A stretch of DNA of 64,000 nucleotides, taken from Planctomycetales bacterium (GTDB lineage: Bacteria; Planctomycetota; Planctomycetia; Planctomycetales; Planctomycetaceae). Where the stretch lies: contig JANQPT010000008.1 of NCBI GenBank assembly GCA_028285345.1, positions 1 to 64,000 on the forward strand. The letters are read 5' to 3'. Shown here in pieces: positions 37,425 to 44,971 of this stretch. The position numbers and the translations under genes were made by a program. Within the stretch, counting starts at the first letter, position 1; every line of letters starts with the position of its first letter. Below the pieces are notes generated by a model that saw only the letters and a list, made by a program, of their open reading frames with translations, searched no databases and was not told where the DNA came from.

Positions 37425-38807
37425 TTACTTGACTCCTGGAATCGAAATCGCCGTCAATTGCGGCAACTGAGCCGAATAGGGTTCCAGATCGAAACTCGGC
37501 TCCGGCTTTTCACCCGCCAGCAGTTTGCCGAAATCAATGTTGGCAAACGTAAACTCGCCGTTTTCACCGATGTAGAGTTGCTTGTCGGCCGGGAGTTTGC
37601 CGTCGACCAGTTTTTGCTCATCGATGATCCCGTCGTAGACAATATCCGGCAACCGTTTTTCCGGCAGATAAGCCGTGACCGTCGCCCAGCCCTTCTGCGG
37701 ATCGTAGCCCCCGTTGGCGAACTTGTTGTTGTAGATCGCGATCGCCTCAGGATAGGGATCGTAGGCCGTATCCTTAAACTCGCGCTGGGTGGTGAAGAAA
37801 CTGATGATGTAGCAGTTGGTGCTTTTGTGGTCATGGATGTTGTTATCGAAGACCTCGACACGATCGTTGGCCATCACCGACAGGCCGGTGCCGGGCGGAA
37901 CCGTCGCCACCATGTTGCCGGGCGCCGCGAAATTGTCGTGGTTATTGTTGTAGATGTGATTGTTGTAGACGCGGCAATCGCGGCCGTTCTTGAGCTCCAA
38001 TCCGGGTAGCGAGAAGACCAGCAATCCGCCGGTGTTGTTGGTAGCCTCGTTTTCATAGACGTCGGCGCCGATGCAATTCTCGATCTCGATTCCCGCCACG
38101 TTTTGCTCGGCACGGTTATGCCGGACGATGATGTTTCTGGACTGCCCGACGTAGATTCCGGCGTCGGAGGCGCATTCGGCGATGCATTTTTCAATCAATA
38201 CGTTTTCACAGAGGACGGGGTAGATCCCGTAGGCGCCGTTCTTCTCATCAGGCCCGTTGGACCACCAGGTCTTGACGCCCCGCACCGTGACCCCTTTGGC
38301 TCCGTTGATTTTGATCGCATCGCCGAGAGTGTCCTGGAGCGTTAGATCTTCGATCGTGAAATCGTTGGCCGCCTTGACGCTGACGCCTTCCGCGCCGGTC
38401 CCCTTCTGCTGGCCGGAAAAGATGAGCTTGGTCTTGTCCATGCCTTGGCCGCGGATGGTGATGTTGTCCTTGCCGTCCAGCGACAACGGCCGCGAAAATT
38501 CAAACTCGCCTTCGGCGAACTCAATCACATCGCCCGGCTCAGCATAGGCCAAAGCTTCTTGAGCAGTTTTGTACGCGTCCGGACCGGGAGTCACAGTGGT
38601 GAGCTCCACATCCGCGTCGGATGCTGGATCGTCCACGTCAGAGTCATTATGGCCGTTTGAGCTGGGGGCAGACGTCTTGTCCTTGGAATCGTCGGCCTTC
38701 ACCGTTGTGTTCGGAGCGTCCCCAGCGCGCTGTGACTGCTGCCCACATCCTATTGCCAACAAACAACCGCAGAACGTCAGCGAAATGCCCCAGAAAACCG
38801 GTTTCAT
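37425..38807 (-). CDS. Parallel beta-helix lipoprotein
   Basis: A 460-residue protein with a hydrophobic start, a lipobox (LLAIGC) and then a Ser/Asp-rich linker. Most of the rest is a right-handed parallel beta-helix of the polysaccharide-lyase shape, with Asn-ladder repeats such as RGVKTWWSNG, NIIVRHNRAEQNVAGIEIENC and NRIYNNNHDN-type turns. A gene pair of a beta-helix protein with an SO2930-type cytochrome occurs widely in Gram-negative genomes, and the pair is present here too. The ATG at 38807 begins the lipoprotein signal. The function of the pair is unknown. Confidence 0.85.
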   Translation of the reverse strand: MKPVFWGISLTFCGCLLAIGCGQQSQRAGDAPNTTVKADDSKDKTSAPSSNGHNDSDVDDPASDADVELTTVTPGPDAYKTAQEALAYAEPGDVIEFAEGEFEFSRPLSLDGKDNITIRGQGMDKTKLIFSGQQKGTGAEGVSVKAANDFTIEDLTLQDTLGDAIKINGAKGVTVRGVKTWWSNGPDEKNGAYGIYPVLCENVLIEKCIAECASDAGIYVGQSRNIIVRHNRAEQNVAGIEIENCIGADVYENEATNNTGGLLVFSLPGLELKNGRDCRVYNNHIYNNNHDNFAAPGNMVATVPPGTGLSVMANDRVEVFDNNIHDHKSTNCYIISFFTTQREFKDTAYDPYPEAIAIYNNKFANGGYDPQKGWATVTAYLPEKRLPDIVYDGIIDEQKLVDGKLPADKQLYIGENGEFTFANIDFGKLLAGEKPEPSFDLEPYSAQLPQLTAISIPGVK

Positions 38808-39155
38808 TGTGGGATCTCTCCAAGGTGTGATGAAACGGAAATGATTCCAACCGATCCATCTGCCAACCGCAGAGTAGCTCGGCGCAGTCAACAAATTAGT
38901 GGAAACTGACTTGTGAGAGCTTGGCTTTTGAAGGGAACGAGTGAGAGCACACTTACATTTTTAGTCACTGCTCATACCAATATACAAGTGGGCTGTGCAG
39001 CGCCCACGGGATTTCGCCGAGATCCGCCTCAAAATTAGATGTTTCCCTATACGGACAACAATCAGAACTGGGTAACTCAGTTCACGATTTCCAGTGTGCA
39101 TTGGTTGACACTGATTAGGAGCCGCAAATAAGCGTCAAGCGGGCGAATCCAGACA
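38808..39155. other. Intergenic region without a recognisable feature
   Basis: 348 bp, somewhat AT-richer than its neighbours, which must contain the promoter of the beta-helix and cytochrome pair. I see neither a gene nor a strong repeat. Confidence 0.5.
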
Positions 39156-39713
39156 TCACAGCAGCGCATCGGCGGCGATGACCACCACCATCACCGCGCC
39201 GACGATCAGTTTCCCGACTGTACCCAGCACCCGCCCCACCAAGGCCGCTTGGCTGACGGTCATCGATTCGGAATGCGTTTTGCCCTTCCAGCTTTCGCCG
39301 ACGTACGCTCCGCAGAACGCCCCTGCCGCGGCGCCGCCTACGGCCGCGATCACTGGGCCGACCAGAGGAATGGGAATTCCGACGATCGCGCCGATCAGAC
39401 TTCCCGCTACGGCACCAACGATCGAAAGCACCATGCCGCGCCGGCTGCCACCCTCTTTGGCGGCGCCGGCCGCACCGGCAACAAATTCGACAAACTCGCC
39501 CAACGCCGCCAGCGCAGCGACGACGCCCACCACCCACCAGGAGATCCCGCCAGGATCGTCGGTGTGGTAAAACCAGGCAAACAGCGCCGCCAGACCGACC
39601 ATCAGCCAATTGCCCGGCAGAGTCAACAGCGTCAAACACCACGCGGCACAACAGGCAAGGATCAGCAGCGCCGCCCAGCAGTAATAGATGATTTGCGGCG
39701 TCAACTCGCTCAT
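39156..39713 (-). CDS. DUF456 family membrane protein
   Basis: A 185-residue protein with an LTLLTLPGNWLMV opening that is typical for DUF456, about four hydrophobic segments, and Gly/Ala-rich repeats in the middle (AGSLIGAIVGIPIPLVGPVIAAVGGAAAG in pieces) that pack as small helices. The inner-membrane location is clear; the role is unknown in all members. It follows hom on the same strand by 98 bp. Confidence 0.85.
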   Translation of the reverse strand: MSELTPQIIYYCWAALLILACCAAWCLTLLTLPGNWLMVGLAALFAWFYHTDDPGGISWWVVGVVAALAALGEFVEFVAGAAGAAKEGGSRRGMVLSIVGAVAGSLIGAIVGIPIPLVGPVIAAVGGAAAGAFCGAYVGESWKGKTHSESMTVSQAALVGRVLGTVGKLIVGAVMVVVIAADALL

Positions 39714-39811
39714 GAGATTGGTGTCAGTCTCGAAATGAAGTTCGTTCCCGGACGTCGATCGAGCACGGAAGAGATCGCCCCCCTACACTGTTGTTCGCAA
39801 GACAGCGGCAT

Positions 39812-41116
39812 TTATTCCGCGACGCTCATGCGCACACAGGGAGAATGCAGGGAATCGAGCCGGTTGAGTTCCGCCTCAGCGGCCCGCATTTTGCCCTCTG
39901 TCGTGCGGTGCGTCATGATAAACACGGGCACGGGGGGCTCTTTGCCGTTTTGGACTTCGGGACTTTCGTGCTGCACGACCGATGCGATGCTGATGCCGTT
40001 GCGGCCCAGAATATCGGTAATGTCGGCCAGCACGTGGGGGCGGTCGAGCGCGTTGAAACGGAGATAGAACTTGCTGACGATGTCGTCGATCGGCTGCACC
40101 TCATATTCGGCGCCTTCGCCGGGAAGGACCAGCGTCTTAAACGTCAATTGCGCTCTCCCGACCGCCATATCGATGATGTCGGCTAAAACGGCGGACGCGG
40201 TCGGAAGCTGACCAGCGCCTTGTCCGGAAAACCACGTTTCTCCCACGGCATCGCCGGTCACTTTGACCGCGTTAAAGGCGCCTTGGACGTCCGCCAGCGG
40301 CAGATGTTTGCGGACCAGCGTAGGTGAGACGTGTAGTTCCAGTTTGCCGTCGTGCAGACGGGCCACGGCCAGCAGCTTGACGACGTAGCCCAATTCGTCG
40401 GCGCACTTCAGGTCGTCCAGTTCGAGCGAGTCGATTCCAGTGCAGGGAAATTGCGACAGCGAAACCGCCGTGCCAAACGCAAGCAGAGTCAGGATCACGA
40501 GTTTCTGCGCCGCGTCGGTGCCATCGACATCCATCGCCGGGTCCGCTTCGGCATAACCGAGTTCCTGCGCCCGCCGCAACACATCTCCGTAGGACTCTTC
40601 TTTGTCGGCCATTTCGGTGAGAATGAAATTGCTCGTGCCATTCAGAATTGCCGACAACGACGTGATTTGATTGCCCGCCAGCGCACAGCAGACGTTCGCG
40701 ATGATCGGGATGCCGCCCGCGACCGACGCCTCGAATGCGATCGAACGGCCCAACTCCCGCGCGTGGGCGAACAGTTCGGCCCCGTGTTCGCACAACAGAG
40801 CTTTGTTGGCTGTTACTACATCCTTGCCTGCGGAAAGCAATGAGAGCATCACTTCGCGGGCCGGATCGGTGCCTCCCATCAGTTGCACGGCGAGTTCGAT
40901 TTCCGGATCGTCGACGATGTCGGCGATGCGATCGGTCAGCACTCCCGGCGGCAGGTCGATGTCGCGAGCTTTGTTCAAATCGCGGACCGCGACGCGGCGC
41001 AGCTCAATCGGACGTCCGGCGCGGCGGGTGATGCGTTCCGCTTCGCCGAGCAGAATTTTGGCCACGCCGCCGCCGACGGTGCCGAAACCGATCATGCCTA
41101 TCTTCAGGGGTTTCAT
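39812..41116 (-). CDS. hom: Homoserine dehydrogenase
   Basis: A 434-residue enzyme with the usual three parts: an NAD(P)-binding Rossmann domain starting IGMIGFGTVGGGVA (6-19), the catalytic domain with VTANKALL, EASVAGGIPII and NGTSNFILTEM (the substrate and dimer contacts), and a C-terminal ACT domain (about 350-434, HVLADITDILG) that gives feedback control by threonine or a related amino acid. It reduces aspartate semialdehyde to homoserine for methionine and threonine synthesis. It stands apart from any thrB or thrC gene. Confidence 0.97.
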   Translation of the reverse strand: MKPLKIGMIGFGTVGGGVAKILLGEAERITRRAGRPIELRRVAVRDLNKARDIDLPPGVLTDRIADIVDDPEIELAVQLMGGTDPAREVMLSLLSAGKDVVTANKALLCEHGAELFAHARELGRSIAFEASVAGGIPIIANVCCALAGNQITSLSAILNGTSNFILTEMADKEESYGDVLRRAQELGYAEADPAMDVDGTDAAQKLVILTLLAFGTAVSLSQFPCTGIDSLELDDLKCADELGYVVKLLAVARLHDGKLELHVSPTLVRKHLPLADVQGAFNAVKVTGDAVGETWFSGQGAGQLPTASAVLADIIDMAVGRAQLTFKTLVLPGEGAEYEVQPIDDIVSKFYLRFNALDRPHVLADITDILGRNGISIASVVQHESPEVQNGKEPPVPVFIMTHRTTEGKMRAAEAELNRLDSLHSPCVRMSVAE

Positions 41117-41141
41117 GCGTACCCTTCGACCGACGAGCGTC

Positions 41142-41214
41142 GGGCCCGCTCTGCGGACCGCCCTTGCACAAGTTTCGCGAATCGACCATTGCGGTCCGCA
41201 GAGCGGACCCTACC
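41142..41214. repeat. Mirrored hairpin pair of the GGTCCGC type
   Basis: GGGCCCGC-TCT-GCGGACC at 41142-41159 and GGTCCGC-AGA-GCGGACC plus CTACC at 41193-41214 are reverse complements at 17 of 18 positions. They stand directly upstream of hom, in an arrangement like that upstream of metH. Confidence 0.65.
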
Positions 41215-41246
41215 AACTTGCTTTTCCGAATCTGACTCAACAGTTT

Positions 41247-41476
41247 TGCCCCGAAGGGGCATTGACAAGCCAGCCCAGGACCGAGTGGAGCGGCAAGTGC
41301 CGCGCAGCGCCGCCCTGGGAGAATGGATTGGCGATCACCACCAAGCCCTGAAAGGGCGTGACAATACGATTTGACCTCAGGTTTCGCCCCGTCAGGGCTT
41401 ATCGTGTGACAACTCTCTCACCCAGGGCGACGCTTCGCTCTGCCCCGGGCTGACATGTTTAGGCCCCTTTGGGGCA
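41247..41476. repeat. 230-bp element bounded by GCCCC-type hairpins
   Basis: The ends TGCCCCGAAGGGGC (41247) and GGCCCCTTTGGGGCA (41476) mirror each other. Inside are further hairpins: CAGCCCAGG paired with CCGCCCTGGG, GCCCTGAAAGGGC, and CCCAGGGCGACGC. Some of these recur near 22005-22080. The element lies in the 373-bp gap between hom and purC, with no gene inside. Confidence 0.6.
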
Positions 41477-41489
41477 TTCTCGCAACTGC

Positions 41490-42380
41490 CTATTTCCAGG
41501 CAAAGTCGTGTTTGGCCAGCGTCTCGTATGCCTCGATATACTTGTCACGGGTCTTGGAGACGATCTCATCCGGCAGTGGAGGGGGTTCGCTGTTGCGGTC
41601 CCAGCCGGCTTCCACCAACCAGTCGCGGACGAATTGTTTGTCGTAGGAGGGTTGCGACTTGCCCGGCTGATATTGATCCTTGGGCCAGAACCGCGAACTG
41701 TCCGGCGTGAGCACTTCGTCGATCAAGATGATCTCGCCGTCCCGCAGCCCAAATTCGAATTTGGTGTCGGCGATGATGATTCCCTCCTTGGCCGCGTAGT
41801 CCGCCCCCGCTTGGTAGACGCTGAAGCTCAAGTCCCGCAGCCGGCTGGCGGTCTCTTCAGAAACAATTTCGCACATCTGCTCGAACGAGATGTTGATGTC
41901 GTGCCCGCTGGTCGCCTTGGTCGCCGGCGTGAAGATCGGCTCGTCCAGCTTGTCGCTTTCGGTCAATCCGCTGGGCAGCGAGATTCCGCAGACCTTGCCG
42001 GATTCTTGATACTCCTTCCAACCGGAACCGGAGAGGTAGCCCCGGACGACGCATTCGACGGGAAAGACTTCGGTCTTGAGCACGACCATGCTTCGCCCGG
42101 CAAGCGATTCGACGTCGGTTCCCTCCGGCAGGTCGAGATCGCCGGTGTCCATGCTGATCAGATGGTTCCGCACATCGAGCCGGTCGAACCAGATTTTGCT
42201 GAGTTGCGTGAGGACGCGTCCTTTGTCGGGAATCCCGGTCGGGAGCACCCAGTCGAAGGCGCTGATCCGGTCGGTGGCAACGAACAGCAATTTGTCGCCG
42301 AAATCGTAGATGTCCCGCACCTTTCCTCGTTTCGGTTCGCGGCCGGGAATCGAACTCTGCAGCAGGGCTTGATTGGTCAT
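41490..42380 (-). CDS. purC: SAICAR synthase (PurC)
   Basis: At 296 residues this is the long type of phosphoribosylaminoimidazolesuccinocarboxamide synthase. It joins aspartate to CAIR in purine synthesis. [26 protein letters not shown] is the typical ATP-binding start; later markers are [25 protein letters not shown] and [12 protein letters not shown]. It is cytoplasmic and complete. No other purine gene is close by. Confidence 0.97.
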   Translation of the reverse strand: MTNQALLQSSIPGREPKRGKVRDIYDFGDKLLFVATDRISAFDWVLPTGIPDKGRVLTQLSKIWFDRLDVRNHLISMDTGDLDLPEGTDVESLAGRSMVVLKTEVFPVECVVRGYLSGSGWKEYQESGKVCGISLPSGLTESDKLDEPIFTPATKATSGHDINISFEQMCEIVSEETASRLRDLSFSVYQAGADYAAKEGIIIADTKFEFGLRDGEIILIDEVLTPDSSRFWPKDQYQPGKSQPSYDKQFVRDWLVEAGWDRNSEPPPLPDEIVSKTRDKYIEAYETLAKHDFAWK

Positions 42381-42626
42381 GATAGAATCGTGTGTGCATA
42401 AAAAAATGGACAGAAACCTCCGATCCGCGGCTGCCGTTCGCCGCTGGACGGAGGCCAGTTTAGCAAACCGGGAATTGATTGAACACCAACGGGAATTTGA
42501 ACAGCGCAGCCCACGTGTTGTCCGGATTTGGTTCAGAAAACATTGCTGTCGAGCCGAGCAACTTGGTATCTTGGACGCGGACAGCGGTCCTCATGAACTT
42601 CCACCCATGCTAAGCGAGTGAGCCAA

Positions 42627-42830
42627 ATGTACAGCGGATTCTGGGAGGGTGGCAGCGAGACGTATGAAGCCGCTTTGCACGAAGAATACACGGTCCAACT
42701 CAATGAACTGCAGAAACAGCTCAAGCAGTGCGATGAGGACGCCGAGCGGTCCACAATAAAAGTGCGGATCAAGTCCACAGAAGCGGAATATCGGACGAAG
42801 CTGAACGACGTTGACGATCTGCTGTTTTGA
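42627..42830 (+). CDS. Small coiled-coil protein, first of two paralogues
   Basis: 67 residues from the ATG at 42627 (a GTG three codons earlier is possible). It starts MYSGFWEGGSETYEAAL and continues as a long amphipathic helix with Leu heptads and a CDED turn, ending KLNDVDDLLF. It aligns over its length with the product at 42960-43169: shared FW start, AALxxE, LxxLxxQL/KL, CDxD, the E-rich helix and the LLF end. The pair probably arose by tandem duplication. No function is known. Confidence 0.65.
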   Translation: MYSGFWEGGSETYEAALHEEYTVQLNELQKQLKQCDEDAERSTIKVRIKSTEAEYRTKLNDVDDLLF

Positions 42831-42867
42831 TGACAGCCCAGTTCTTGAAACGAGACAGGCAATAACT

Positions 42868-42927
42868 ATGCGCTCGATGTTGTTCATCGGACTCGCGACA
42901 ATCATGTATGAGAGTCTGACCGTGTAG
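42868..42927 (+). pseudogene. Truncated signal-peptide remnant
   Basis: A 19-codon frame (MRSMLFIGLATIMYESLTV) resembles the start of the lipoprotein at 43225 (MLTRSMALALISVAMLV) and lies at the matching place after the first coiled-coil gene. The rest of the lipoprotein is missing. It looks like the relic of the first unit of a duplicated two-gene block. Confidence 0.4.
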
Positions 42928-42959
42928 GAATTCAGTTCGGTGGCGGATTTGGAGCAGGC

Positions 42960-43169
42960 ATGATGGGCAATTCCTTCTGGACCCGGGGCCGTCGGGCATA
43001 TGCGGCGGCGCTAAGACGTGAACACTGCGAGCAATTGGATGAGCTGCGGTCAAAGCTCGACCAGTGCGACAATGATTCGCAGCGGCTGGTCGTCGAAGAA
43101 GAGATTGAGACGGTCGAAACCGAGTTTAAGATTAAGCTCAAAGGAAATGACGGGCGACTGCTATTTTAG
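42960..43169 (+). CDS. Small coiled-coil protein, second paralogue
   Basis: 69 residues, starting MMGNSFWTRGRRAYAAALRRE, with GGAG five bases before the first ATG. A single charged helix of about 50 residues with Leu spacing and a QCDNDSQR turn, and the same LLF end as the upstream paralogue. No signal or membrane segment, so it may act in the cytoplasm as a dimer. It is followed 55 bp later by the L7/L12-domain lipoprotein gene. Confidence 0.65.
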   Translation: MMGNSFWTRGRRAYAAALRREHCEQLDELRSKLDQCDNDSQRLVVEEEIETVETEFKIKLKGNDGRLLF

Positions 43170-43224
43170 CAGCCACAAATGCTCAACTGCGCGGGTCTTA
43201 GCCAACATTGGAGAAGTCAGGAGA

Positions 43225-43545
43225 ATGCTCACTCGCTCGATGGCATTGGCACTCATCAGCGTGGCGATGTTGGTGATTGCCGGCTGTAGCGGCAACTCCG
43301 ATGGTGACGCTGCAAACCGATCCGGCGAATCGAAATCACGATTCGATGTTGTTATTACCGGATACGGTGACAGTAAGATTTTGGTCATCAAAACTGTCCG
43401 TGAAGTAACCGGTTTGGGGCTGAAAGAGGCGATCGAGCTCGTAGAGTCTGTGCCAAAGCCGCTTAAAACAGGCATTTCACTGGACGATGCAACTGAAATA
43501 AAGGATGCCATCGAGTCTGCAGGTGGAACCGCTGAGATTCGTTAA
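43225..43545 (+). CDS. Lipoprotein with a ribosomal L7/L12 C-terminal-like domain
   Basis: A 106-residue product: signal with lipobox LVIAGC (Cys21), a short Ser/Gly/Asp linker and then a domain of about 67 residues that follows the L7/L12 C-terminal domain closely (FDVVITGYGDSKILVIKTV, TGLGLKEAIELVE, DDATEIKDAIESAGG). GGAG precedes the ATG. L7/L12 normally sits on the ribosomal stalk and recruits translation factors; with a lipoprotein signal this copy must be in the periplasm, where the same fold would serve another purpose. The role is not known. It is downstream of the coiled-coil paralogues on the same strand. Confidence 0.8.
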   Translation: MLTRSMALALISVAMLVIAGCSGNSDGDAANRSGESKSRFDVVITGYGDSKILVIKTVREVTGLGLKEAIELVESVPKPLKTGISLDDATEIKDAIESAGGTAEIR

Positions 43546-43580
43546 ACATAGTCGTTGTCAGTCACGACAGAGGGTTCCTT

Positions 43581-44180
43581 ATGAGCACAGACGACGAACT
43601 CCAACAGCGGATCGACGAGTTGGAGCAACAGGTTTCCGATCTGCAGGAGAAGAAGCACGCCAAGCATTCCCATCCCCACCAGCAGAAAAAGTCTGTCCGC
43701 AAACGATCAGAGCGGACGTTGTGGGGCATGCCGCTGTATGAAATCGCCAAAGGCCCCGATCCGGAAACGGGTGAGGTTCGCGGGCATGCGCGGGGCGTAA
43801 TCGCCATCGGCGACGTGGCGACCGGTATTCTGGCGATCGGCGGCATCGCGCGGGGCCTGTTCGCGATCGGCGGCATCGCGTTTGGCGGCGTTTGTATCGG
43901 CGGATGCTCCTTCGCGCTGCTGTTTGCCTTTGGCGGAGCGGCGGTGGGCGTCCTGGCTTACGGCGGGGCGGCCGTCGGGCTGCTCGCGGTGGGAGGGGCC
44001 GCCGTCGGAGTGATCGCCGTCGGCGGAGCCGTAGTTGGCTATTACGCGTGCGGGGCGGCGGCGACCGGCAAATTTGTGCTCAGCACGCTACACCAAGATC
44101 CGCAAGCCGTCGATTTCTTTCGGGAGAATCTCTCCTGGCTCCCCAAAGTTGCGGAGATGCTTAAGGCGGCTGAGAAGTAG
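43581..44180 (+). CDS. Gly-rich membrane-associated protein, unknown function
   Basis: A 199-residue protein. Residues 1-30 are a coiled coil (QRIDELEQQVSDLQEKK), followed by a His/Lys-rich linker. Residues about 70-165 are 14 or so short repeats of the form AxGGxAxGxx (AIGGIARGLFAIGGIAFGG in parts), very Gly/Ala-rich and hydrophobic, which may pack as membrane helices or a beta-roll. The C-terminus is a soluble helical tail. It is the last of a same-strand run with the L7/L12-domain lipoprotein. I do not recognise a family with a known role. Confidence 0.7.
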   Translation: MSTDDELQQRIDELEQQVSDLQEKKHAKHSHPHQQKKSVRKRSERTLWGMPLYEIAKGPDPETGEVRGHARGVIAIGDVATGILAIGGIARGLFAIGGIAFGGVCIGGCSFALLFAFGGAAVGVLAYGGAAVGLLAVGGAAVGVIAVGGAVVGYYACGAAATGKFVLSTLHQDPQAVDFFRENLSWLPKVAEMLKAAEK

Positions 44181-44187
44181 TGCGCCG

Positions 44188-44487
44188 TCAGAAGATGCCC
44201 AAGTGATCCCGCGCGTCGTCGGTCATGCGGTCGGGGCTCCAGGGGGGGGCCATGACCAGTTTGATTTCCGCTTCGCTGACGTCTTCCAGGTTTTCCAGCG
44301 CCATTTTGGCCTGCTGGACCAGTTGCGGGCCGGCGGGGCAGGCGGGGCTGGTGAGGGTCATGTCGACGGTGACCTTGCCTTCGTCCTCTTCGACGGCGTA
44401 GATCAAACCGAGATCGACGACGTTGATCATCAATTCGGGATCGATGACGTTCTTCAGCGCTTCGAGCAAGGTTGTTTCATCGGCCAT
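44188..44487 (-). CDS. sufT: SufT-like Fe-S assembly factor (DUF59/MIP18)
   Basis: A 99-residue protein made of one DUF59 domain (DPELMINVVDLGLIY, MTLTSPACPAG with the conserved Cys, VMAPPWSPDRM). GGGAG precedes the ATG. Family members help in the maturation of Fe-S proteins. It is the last gene of the minus-strand suf cluster, 62 bp after the Rieske gene; the gap holds a hairpin. The symbol rests on domain and context. Confidence 0.85.
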   Translation of the reverse strand: MADETTLLEALKNVIDPELMINVVDLGLIYAVEEDEGKVTVDMTLTSPACPAGPQLVQQAKMALENLEDVSEAEIKLVMAPPWSPDRMTDDARDHLGIF

Positions 44488-44523
44488 GTTCTGTGCTCCC
44501 AGGTTCGGTGTTCCTTAGATTTC

Positions 44524-44545
44524 GGCAGGCGGGAGCCTGCCCTAC
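44524..44545. repeat. Hairpin element with CCTAC tail
   Basis: GGCAGGC-GGGA-GCCTGCC followed by CTAC, the same shape as the elements at 15195-15215 and 17978-17998. It lies between the Rieske and SufT-like genes. Confidence 0.6.
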
Positions 44546-44549
44546 CTGA

Positions 44550-44861
44550 TTAGTCGACGCTGACCAAGATCGCTCCGTCCTCAACTTTGACTTCGTAGGT
44601 CGGCACGGCCTCGAACGCCGGCATGCACAAGGCGGCGCCGGTCGTCACGTCGAACCGTGCGCCGTGGCGGGGGCAGGTGATTTCGGTCTCCTCCAGCGGG
44701 CCATCGGTCAGTGGTTGTCCGTCGTGGGTGCAGACGTCCTCGATGCAGTAGTAGTCGTCGCCGACGCGCAACAGGAGTACGGGCACGTTGTTGACAACCG
44801 CCGCTTTTCGTCCCCCCGGCGGAACGTCGTCCACCGTCGCGATTTGCTGAAATTCCGCCAT
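44550..44861 (-). CDS. Rieske [2Fe-2S] ferredoxin-like protein
   Basis: A 103-residue single-domain Rieske protein, with CTHDGQPL (C44, H46) and CPRHGARF (C63, H66) as the cluster ligands. No signal peptide, so it is a soluble electron carrier of the type found with non-haem oxygenases. Here it lies between sufD and the SufT-like gene, which suggests a link to cluster assembly or repair rather than to an oxygenase. Redox partners are not visible. Confidence 0.93.
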   Translation of the reverse strand: MAEFQQIATVDDVPPGGRKAAVVNNVPVLLLRVGDDYYCIEDVCTHDGQPLTDGPLEETEITCPRHGARFDVTTGAALCMPAFEAVPTYEVKVEDGAILVSVD

Positions 44862-44971
44862 AGCCGATTCTCAATTCAATTGTCAATTACCGTTACCCGG
44901 CGAGCGGCATGCGTCAGCTTGCCGTTAACTTTGTAAGGTGTGACGCTTCGACATTGTTTTACGTTACCCGC

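Noticed and set aside
42373-42621. 82-codon frame upstream of the coiled-coil genes
   Set aside because: It overlaps the divergent purC start region, has no ribosome site and no recognisable composition.
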